In this document: one piece after another, positions 33,964 through 42,351 of the stretch
Layout: the number at the start of each line of letters is the position of its first letter
How positions within the stretch are numbered: the stretch's first letter is position 1
Source of the DNA: Colocasia esculenta
Lineage: Eukaryota; Streptophyta; Magnoliopsida; Alismatales; Araceae
Direction: 5' to 3'
Length of the DNA stretch: 64,000 nt
Assembly: GCA_014218235.1 (NCBI GenBank)
Contig: CM024755.1
Location: 93,972,948-94,036,947 of the forward strand
The notes under the pieces: generated by a model
The model's database searches: none
Seen by the model: the letters and a program-made list of their open reading frames with translations, nothing else
What the model was told of the DNA's origin: nothing
Made by a program: the position numbers and the translations under genes

Positions 33964-35330
33964 GAGGAAGAATACCTCAAGGAACTCCCAGCGTCGTTAG
34001 CCTTCGATCTTGTCCGGGAACCTACCTTCTTTTGGACAATACCCTCCTTAAGAACAATAGAATTCGACATGGATATATTCTTTTTGGTAGCTAAATTGGA
34101 AACCATGATTAGGGAAATATCTGGTGGTTTTCTTTTGGAAGGATGAGACTCAGAGGGAATATCATCCAAAGTACCTTCTTCCTCGACGAAAGCCATCACC
34201 GGAGACTCCCTGGTTGTGCCCCCATCGAGCACCGCGGCTACATCATTCACATATATGCACTCAGAAGCAAGCCATGTAGCCCATGCAACATCGTTTTAAT
34301 CATGGAAACCATAAATTGAACGTCCTGGATCTATAAAGCATTGCGAGAGTCCGTTTGAAGATCATGGCCTAGGGCCAGGACCCCAGTAGCAGTTTCCTCA
34401 TGACCCTCCTTGGCGGATAGCATCTCCAGAAGCGGAGAGAAGTTGTTGCCCAACGTCGGATCAACTGGTTCCACCGAACATCCTTCTGACGCCAAGTTCT
34501 CTTCATGATATTAGCATCCTTCTGCACCTGCTCTTGAACAACCATCATCTTTTGAGGAACCTCTTGCGCATCAGATTTCTTTTGCTTCTTGATACACTCA
34601 GAGTCAACATGGCCCAGTTTATGGCAAAAACCACATAATGCTGGGATTTTGTAGTTGTTTATCTTTTTCTAGAAACCATCAGAACCACAACCTATCCATA
34701 CCCTCTCTGGTCTGGTTTTCACAATGTCCAATTCTACACAAAAATATGCTTCATGTGTCTGCGTCAACGCCAAAGTAGGATCATAGATCCTCCGAACTTG
34801 GCCCAGATTACTTGCTATAGACTTCAAGAAATCCTCATTATAATAATTAACAGGTAACATCGGAAAGCCAACCCATATAGTGATTATGGTTGGATCAGCA
34901 TTGAAATCAAACTGGGCATCCCACTTGAAGAACCGATACAAAAGACCTTTAATGTATAGACTACTCCTCATACTAACTTTCAGATAATCTTCCTCAACAT
35001 CAAATCACAGAAGCAAGTGTCTATGGTTTAAAACACTGATGATGAAGTCCCCCTTTAATAAGAGCCTTTGTGAGAGGCAGTACTTGAACACTGGGATAGA
35101 ACTCTAACCATAAGCACATCTGACAATCAAAGCCAACATAAAAGTCTTGAGAGACATACTTACCTCTTCACGAGAGAAGAAAACTGTCGGCTCTCCAGAA
35201 TTCGTGAAACTTAGAGGTTAACTCCTATGACAAGAGGAGGCAGTTGCGTAGCTGCAATGATCTAGGCATAGGACCGCCTCCCAGATGAAGCTGCACCATC
35301 TGCCAAACCATCATTAACCACCCCTACCAT
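33960..35330 (-). pseudogene. LINE ORF1 (DUF4283 / CCHC type)
   Basis: ORF1 is the RNA-binding partner of plant L1 elements. From 35330 the minus strand begins MVGVVNDGLADGAASSGRRS, then breaks at a TAG after YA. FFSREEV-like and SMSLKTFMLALIVRCAYG-like pieces follow in other frames. An intact stretch (34971-34669) has RFFKWDAQFDFNADPTIITI, WVGFPMLPVNYYNEDFLKS and ASNLGQVRRIYDPTLA. Next come a CGFCHKLGHVDSEC zinc knuckle (about 34640-34600) and an acidic, basic-ended tail (34250-33960). There are several stops and shifts. Confidence 0.85.
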
Positions 35331-35402
35331 AGCACAGTCAGAGCCCCGCCAGAGAAGTGCCGCCAGCCGCCCCAAGGGCTAGCGGCCTGGGCCTGAGCCG
35401 GC

Positions 35403-36822
35403 TGTAGACACCCGATTCTGACTAATGAGTTGAACCATATTTCTTGTTATCCTAGTGAGCCCCTAGTTGGTCACTCACCTTGAGCCCATCATTAGCCTTG
35501 TTTTGAGCCCATTAACAACTCAAATTGCCTTGAAATCCCACCCATTATCACTTTGAGAGAGTCCTTAGGCCTAAATAACCATTATCCTTTCACATGATTG
35601 GCTGATAATTCGCAGATAATTGACTCCCTTGACGCGTCTTATCGTAGCGCCGCGTCTCAGTGTCGTGTCGCTACGGGCCACCGCGACAGCCCATGCATAT
35701 TCATGCACGGGGGCATACTGTTGCGATGCCCCGCTCCGTCGCGTCTCCCCTTTGTGGCCCTACGATACACCACGATAGCAGCTGCGCATGCAGGCCTCCG
35801 CAACCAACTCCTATTTATCCTCCCATGGGTTTATCTTTATCTCCAGGGATTATCTCAACCCCTTGGGCGAGATTTGGGCCCTAGGGACTCTCTTGGAGCT
35901 CCCTTGGACTCTCCCACATGAATTTTAATGGGATTTATCTCTCATTTGGATTATTAATCATTTTAAGGGGATATTCTCACTCAAAGACTTATTAAAGCAA
36001 GGCCTTTTCCTCATGGATGATGGGAGCCCCATTTTTCACCCCGAAGGGCTGCCGAATTCTCCACTGAGTTATACTTAGCCTCGTAGCCCTCCCATTTCCA
36101 CTCCTTCCCTCACATTCCACTCCACAAAACTTACTTATTTCATCATCCATGGAGCGTGGAGCGTGAGGACGGCAACTCCTACCCCTTCCAGAAGCCATTG
36201 CACGACATTTGGGACTGCATCCACGCCAGGGAGTTGCCCTCATGGGGCTCATTCTCCTCTCCTCCCCATTCCCTCTATTTCCTTATGCATTTTATGTTAT
36301 TTCTAGATAGGTTGCATACCACTTCCCTCCCACGTTTTCACACAACCTAGGGGTTTAAAAAAACCACCCCCAGGTTCGTTCCCACCATGCTCTTTCCCTT
36401 CTTTTCATTTTTGAATGGATACTACTCTTAACTCATTCTAATAGGGCTTTTGTTGTTTCTTCTTTATTTTGGCAGGCACCCAAACTATCTTCCACGAGGA
36501 GCTGTCATCCTCCGGCCGGCTGGAGGACAAGAAGAAGGTCCAACCATCAATCTCCCACACAACAGAGAACGCGATGGCGGAGGGCGACGCGACAAGGAGA
36601 CACGTCCGGATAAAGCGACGCTTTACCAGCACCATCGCGGCAGGTGAGACTGCCGCGATACCAGGTCCGCCTCCATTCACTCTCCCTTTCCTAGAATAGT
36701 TAGCCCCCCACATTTTCTACTCATTAGGAAACTTTCTAGGTGGCGATCACATCCTATTTTCCATGCCATTAGATTTAATACATGTTTGTGTGTTGAGGGG
36801 GGGCACAATCCCCGTGATTACA
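35403..36822 (+). repeat. 5' LTR of Tat element, 1420 bp
   Basis: It runs TGTAGACACCCGATTCTGAC to CCCCGTGATTACA. A TTTTGGCGATCATGG stretch follows as the likely primer binding site, though the tRNA is not identified. GC-rich blocks at 35631-35730 and 36572-36662 carry GCGAC/GTCGC words. Confidence 0.75.
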
Positions 36823-38065
36823 CGTTTTGGCGATCATGGTGTGACCTTCAGTGCTACCCTCGTGGATTGAGTTTGTCTGCTTGCCATATTTCCTTCCTTG
36901 TTTGTCTTTTTAGAGCCCTGTTAGTCTTTTGTTCCATTGTTTTCTGCATTGTTTTGTCCCTCGGTTCATGTCGCGGCGTATCGCGATGACGCGATAAGAT
37001 CGCGTCGCCCGACTAGGACGCGATAGCAGGTCAGTGTTTTCTTCTTCTCTCTGCCTTATCCTGCTTCTGTGTGTTCATGTATGCCTATTCCATGTTTCTC
37101 TCCCATGTATGTTCGTGTTTTTGGATGCTAGAATCCTGCTAGGGTTCGAATTTTTCCTTTTATTTTCATTGTAAGTTTTCGGAAACAGTCGCGGCGTAGC
37201 GCAAGGACGCGACAAGGTCGCGTCATGGGGGAGCGTCGCATCAACAGGTACGCTCTGTTTGTTAATGCTTCCATCCATGAATCAGTTTCTTGGTGCTTCC
37301 TGATCCATGTTGTATTAATTTAGTGATTTTGTGCGTTTATCATCTGTTAGGGCAGTCTGTTTGAGTCTGTGTTTGTGACTTACTTTGTTCTCGGGTATAT
37401 GTTCTTATTGCGGCAGGCCACCCTGTCGCGATAGTGTTGCGGTGTACCCGGCCGCCGCGACTCTGCCCGAGAGCTTGTTTGTCACCTTGCTTGGTCTTCA
37501 TTTGTTACTCTTGCATACATTTTGGGCATTTATGCCCTTGCATACACTATTCATCCTATTGTTTAGGTTCTCCCTTGGTTGAGTGAGCCCTCTCACCTAC
37601 GAGCACTCGTAGGTTGACTCGGGCCCACATTCCGAGGACCTTCGTAAGTCCTCGTGACCGTATGCACGTTGCGGTTCACTGGGTCGTTTGTACCCATCGC
37701 ACCATTAGTCCGAACCACCCCTCGCGTGTAAGTTTCCCACCCTTAGCTACACCGGAGGACTCGAGTTCATACCTGTTAGGGTCCGCTTGGCCAAGTGATA
37801 TCCTTAATCAATTCATCTAAAGGTCAAGTTCGAACTTTAAGAAATTTGCACATTAATCATGACAACTTGAGTGTTTCGGTTCATCCCTCCTCCCCTCAGT
37901 CTTTCTTGCTGTGCTAGAGTTTAGGTGTTGTCAGTATCACCCCCCCTATTTTGTTTTGGGGGTGCATGCGTCATTGTCTAGGGAGATCGAGTCAGTCCCC
38001 TCCAATTCTTGTATTCTATCATAATCCCTTGTTCAACATGGACCAATTTTAGGTCCTTGCCGACG
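36823..38065 (+). other. Long leader of Tat element with periodic GC-rich stem-loop blocks
   Basis: Non-coding. Blocks of TCGCG words alternate with T-rich stretches, starting at about 36969, 37190 and 37408 (221 and 218 bp apart). 36988-37006 is a perfect 8-bp stem, GACGCGAT/ATCGCGTC, with loop AAG. 37206-37224 is the same stem with a compensating pair, GACGCGAC/GTCGCGTC, and the same loop AAG. Two of the three leader blocks end CAGGT (CAGGTCAGT, CAGGTACGC), as does the LTR block at 36572 (CAGGTGAG), resembling splice donors. Confidence 0.75.
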
Positions 38066-39862
38066 ATGTCCTACCCATCGGGCTCCTCGAGGATGTGGCC
38101 CAACCCTCTACGGCCATACTCTTGGGGCATATCCAACCTCCCCTCATCATCGGGAGTCAATCCCGTCCTACTTCTCCTCCACGGGGTGATGACCCCCATT
38201 CGCAATTCAATCAGGTTCTCCGACATCTCACTCCAGACCAAGTCTGCGAATTTCTAGCCGCTATCATGGGGAAGCGACCTCTATCCTCCTTGGGTCAGAA
38301 TTCAGTCCGACCGGCGGATTCCTCCGCCCATGTTTCTTCAGCACCACACCTCCGTTCCTCAGGGGCAGATCCTACAACCCTTCGTCCTCGGGCCATCCAT
38401 TTCTCGGAACCAAGCTACCTTCCAGCACGAGAGGTCCGGTCTTGATCCCCTCCAACCTCAGCATACTATACAGCTGAGCCTGCTTCCCTTGTCTGTGAGA
38501 GATCCATATTTTGAGCAACCTCGCTCCCTTGTCTCTACTCACCATGTCCAAACCCCCTCCGACTTCTTTGCGGAGTGGGCACTATGAAAATGGAGCTTCA
38601 CGACCTCAGGAGGCAAATTGACTCTCGGAAGATAGCCGACATTGCTCTCCCATCATTCCAATACCTCGGGTACCACCCCAGTCGGAGCTCCCTATTTATC
38701 GGCGTACTCTGGGGTAGGAGACCCATATGTTCATTTAAAGGATTTTGTTTATGAATCTGCACCGGACAGTATGACCGCCACCTCACGACATACTTGATCA
38801 AAAATCCTTAGATGGTCCAGCCCTAGAATGGTTCTACTCTTTGCCCCCTGAGGAGGCCGAAGATTTCCAAATTGTCCAAGAGATGTTTTTATAGCAGTTC
38901 CAAGATCGGGTTGGACCCGAATACTCCTTTGTGGATCTGGTAGCTGAAAAGATGAAGCCTGAGGAGGAGTTCTCAACCTATGTCGACCAGTGGCACTCAT
39001 TGGCTGCCAAGGTCTGTTGCCTCATGTCGGAAGAGGAGAAAGTCAAGCTATTAATCTCCAATGCTACCCCAACCTACCGAGCCATCTTAGCCATGAATGA
39101 CATTACTACTATGCACCAACTATATAGCCGAGCCCGTTTCATTCAAACCAACTTAAGGACTCGCCTATACACTCTATGTTTGAGACCCCTAAATCCCGTT
39201 ACACCAAGAAGCCTCAAGGCCCAGTCACCAAGGGGATCCAAACCAATGAGCAAGTGGGTGCAGTAAGTAACCCCCAAGGCCCGGTAGGTAGGTCTCTACA
39301 CACTCATCAACCTCAGCAGCCGTGGAGTAACAAAAGACAACAAGCTCCCCAAGGTCAAAACCCTCCACAAGACCAGCGCCAGTACTCTCAGGTCCCTTCA
39401 CCTCAGAATGGCTATGCCCCCAGAAAGCCCAACGGACCCAAGAGAGCCCAATATCCTCCTCTGCCTGAGTCTTTGGCCGATGTCTTTGCAGGCCTCATGT
39501 CCTTGAATGCTCTTAGACTCCCTCCTGAGAAGGCAAATTAGAATATGGTTGCAGACGAAACGAAGTATTGTGTTTACCATCGCCATCCGGGCCATAATGT
39601 GTCGGATTGCTTCCAATTCCGGGACATTATATATGATCTTCATGAGCCGAATCAGATTGACTGGGCAGAAATGAAGAGGCTAATCCAGACATTAAGGGAC
39701 CAACAAGGTCAGGAGGCAACAACAGCAACAGTAAAGGCGACAACAGCCACAACAACAAAAAACAACAACAACAACAACAGTAGTTCCAACCCGTCCAACA
39801 ACAGTACCAGCAACAGCAACAACAACAATAGCCGCAGCAGCCGGCAAATGACCTTGGCATAA
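38066..39862 (+). pseudogene. gag: Tat gag
   Basis: This starts near ATG 38066 (MSYPSGSSRMWPN) but the frame changes at about 38100-38250, 38450, 38760, 39170 and 39540. Recognisable Gag core: DLVAEKMKPEEEFSTYVDQW, HSLAAKVCCLMSEEEKVKLL and AILAMNDITTMHQLYSRARF (38931-39160). A Gln/Pro-rich stretch follows, then a C-H knuckle, YCVYHRHPGHNVSDCFQFRD (39569-39628), typical of Tat gags (C-x2-H-x3-GH-x3-DC pattern). A low-complexity Asn/Ser tail (39750-39840) comes from CAA/CAG repeats. Gag would coat the RNA. The gene is broken here. Confidence 0.85.
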
Positions 39863-40233
39863 TCCGCAACCCCATGCCTCAACCCCGCCTGCTCCAAACC
39901 CCAACCTGCTCCACCACCTCCTCCCCCCGCGCATGTTAACCCAGTCATCCACCCACCACCAGAAGCTCAATGGGCCTTCGACGATGAACACGAAGTGGGC
40001 CAGCTTTTGGTTATTTCCATATCACACCCCCTGCCACCACGCTTACATCCACTAGGCCTCCCTCCTTCGCACCCACTATTTCCGCCATCACCTCGCCATC
40101 TTAAAGCTCCCCCATCATATCACCCATCATTCCTTCACCCAGCAACATCCCTCTATCCCCTACGCCAACACCATTACTAGCCAACCCCTCCATCCTTGAC
40201 ACCTCACCTTCTCCACTCCACCATAACCTCGCC

Positions 40234-41643
40234 TTGCGGAGCGGGCGAATGTTCCATCGGATGTACCCAAATGCATCTGTATCTATGCCAGGTCAACTGG
40301 CACAACAATCCAGCACCCAACAGCAGCAAGACATGGAAGAGATAGATCCGATCCCGGGGACCCAATATGACATTCTGAAACGTTTGGATCAAACTCCTGC
40401 CAAGATCTCCATCCTTGAGCTAATCAAAAGGTCACAAACTCATCAAGATGCCCTAAGGGCCTTCCTGCAAAGGGTCATGGTCAGTGAAGACATGAACCTC
40501 GACAATCTGCCTTTTGTGCTTTCTATTATGAACAGGGGACCCACAATTACCTTCTCTAATGGTGAATTAGCTGCCCCTGAAGCCAGGAAGATGCCCTTGC
40601 GTGTGACACTCACAATAAATAAAATGGCCATTGACACAGCGCTAGTGGATACAGGAGCCTCCATCAATGTATGTCCACTGAGCACCCTAAGAGCCTGCAA
40701 TATCTCAGAGCGCCAATTGCAGCCTACCCCCACCACCATAGCTGCCTACGACAATTCCCGGCGTGCCTGCCATGGGGTTATCACTTTGCAAGCAGAATTG
40801 GGGCCACTTGTCATGTCAGTTGAGTTTTATGTTTTGAATATCGATCACACTTACAAGGCCATCTTAGGGCACCTGTGGATTGAGTCATTAGGGGCAGTGC
40901 CTTCCACGGCACATCAGTGTTTAAAATTCCCCTTCCAAGGGCTGATAGTCAAAGTTAAAACCGTAGAAACGACCCATACAGTGGAAGTTGTCGAGAGAGT
41001 ACTGCCATCGGTCTGGCCCTCCAATAAGCCCGTCATTTCAGTGCTCGATGTCAACTATCCCTGGGCTTATACATTCTCTTCTAACTGCCCAATCGGGTCC
41101 CCATCTGTGGTAGCTGTCAGAAAGGATGTGACCACAAATACAAAAGGTTGGGATATCATGTTCAGGCTCAGCTATCAAACAGGAAAAGGTTTGTGTGCTC
41201 ATCTCCAAGGGAGAACCAAAATAGTGGCTAGCACAAAGAAATTTACAAAACATGGTTTAGGATACTCAGAATGGGATGCATTCTCATCCTCTTCACAGTC
41301 AGACCATGTCCCACTCACCTGGACATTGTATGACCATTTTTTCAGAGGGCCTGTGCAGCCTTGGTATAACACTACAATGGATGAGGCACTGAGGTCAGCA
41401 TACCAATCCTTAGAAGCTCAGCGACCCAACAAGAAGAAGAGGGCCGAGATAGATATAGAAGCACCAGATCTTGAAGATTTGATTTCAGCAGTCATTCTGT
41501 TGTTCGAGGAACCAGAAGCCGAGACAGAAGAACCAGAGTTGGAAGATCTTATCTCTGCAGTCAACCGCTTGTTTAGTGAGGAAGAAGTATCGCAGTCTCA
41601 GGCAACAGCACCATCAGTATCAGCAGCCACCACCAAGCGATAG
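40234..41643 (+). CDS. Tat aspartic protease ORF with G-patch-like region, 469 residues
   Basis: This is the longest clean frame in the window. Residues about 105-225 are a retropepsin: ALVDTGASINVCPL with catalytic Asp139 (40648), and the second loop YKAILGHLWIESLG (about 206-220). Residues about 304-343 (GWDIMFRLSYQTGKGLC then KHGLGYSEWD) resemble a G-patch, a glycine-rich RNA-binding or helicase-binding motif, with several Gly replaced. The C-terminus is acidic and contains a duplicated motif, LEDLISAV..LF, at about 412-423 and 436-446. It would cleave the Gag-Pol polyprotein. It follows broken gag by about 370 bp and precedes a 700-bp non-coding stretch before RT. The start is the first ATG of the open frame; coding may extend upstream, since gag and protease are normally one polyprotein. 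Confidence 0.85.
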   Translation: MRSGRMFHRMYPNASVSMPGQLAQQSSTQQQQDMEEIDPIPGTQYDILKRLDQTPAKISILELIKRSQTHQDALRAFLQRVMVSEDMNLDNLPFVLSIMNRGPTITFSNGELAAPEARKMPLRVTLTINKMAIDTALVDTGASINVCPLSTLRACNISERQLQPTPTTIAAYDNSRRACHGVITLQAELGPLVMSVEFYVLNIDHTYKAILGHLWIESLGAVPSTAHQCLKFPFQGLIVKVKTVETTHTVEVVERVLPSVWPSNKPVISVLDVNYPWAYTFSSNCPIGSPSVVAVRKDVTTNTKGWDIMFRLSYQTGKGLCAHLQGRTKIVASTKKFTKHGLGYSEWDAFSSSSQSDHVPLTWTLYDHFFRGPVQPWYNTTMDEALRSAYQSLEAQRPNKKKRAEIDIEAPDLEDLISAVILLFEEPEAETEEPELEDLISAVNRLFSEEEVSQSQATAPSVSAATTKR

Positions 41644-42351
41644 TTGCTTGGATTTGGTGAGGAAATTGAGATAATAAGTCCAGCCAATTTAACAAAGGAG
41701 CTCAGGCCAGGGTTTTCCCGACCTCCCAGTCATGTCATTTCATCCATCCTTGTCCATAATTTGATTTCATTCTATTGTCTCCTCCCTTCATTCTCCAATT
41801 CTCCCCCGACGCTGTTGAAGCGTTAGTCTGCCCTTCACTCCTCTTCACCATCTTCCTTAATGGCTCATTTATGTCCTTTTCCCAAAGCCTCTTGATATAA
41901 TGTAGTTCTTTTCATTAGCAAAAATAAAAAAAAAAATGTGTGTGTTTTTTCTTCCTTGCCAACCTCCATTCGTCTTCCCCCTTTCTTCGGACGGCGATTC
42001 CCGTCTCCTCCTTCCCCTTTTCTTCGGAAGGTGATCCCCGTCTTCTCCTTTCCCCTTCTTCAGACAACGATCCCCGACTCCTTCTCTCCTGCTGACGGTG
42101 ATCCCCGTCTTCTCCTTTCCCCTTTCTTCAGACAGCGACCCCGGACTCCTTCTCTCCTGCTGACGGTGATCCCCGTCTTCTCCTTTCCCCTTTCTTCAGA
42201 CAGCGATCCCCCGGACTCCTTCTCTCCTGCTGACGGTGATCCCCGTCACTCCCCTTTCTCCTGGGCGACGATCCCCGCCCTTCTCCTCCTTCTGCTCAAG
42301 CCGCGCCTTCGCCTGGTGACCGACATGGTCATTTTGGGCGATCTGGGTTAG
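41644..42351 (+). other. Non-coding spacer between protease and RT with pyrimidine-rich minisatellite
   Basis: At about 41970-42280, four to five units of roughly 70-75 bp occur, each with TTCTTCAGACAGCGATCCCC, then CTCCTTCTCTCCTGCTGACG and GTGATCCCCGTC. The open frame for the RT part starts after a TAG at 42349. A pyrimidine-rich stretch ending CCCCAACTCTGCAG (to about 42394) looks like a splice acceptor. Ogre elements of this clade have an intron at this position. Confidence 0.6.

Larger units (their letters stand above)
19880..35402 (-). mobile_element. Degenerate plant L1-type LINE, split by two LTR insertions
   Basis: On the minus strand the domains run ORF1 (about 35330-33960), endonuclease (33963-33100), reverse transcriptase (32950-31094), zinc-binding region (to 30685), then, after the chromovirus at 22230-30684, RNase H (22229-21689), then, after the solo LTR at 20307-21683, the RNase H end (20306-20026) and the 3' tail. 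Both insertions rejoin collinear LINE sequence when removed. Every domain has frame breaks except the endonuclease frame. The 5' end abuts the Tat LTR at 35403. Confidence 0.9.

Noticed and set aside
35403..36822. Ogre element proper
   Set aside because: The LTR is about 1.4 kb and no extra upstream ORF is seen. The archaeal-type RNase H supports the Tat lineage, but not Ogre specifically.
39627..39991. Minus-strand frames of poly-Leu/Val/Cys
   Set aside because: Antisense of the CAA/CAG-rich gag tail; low complexity.
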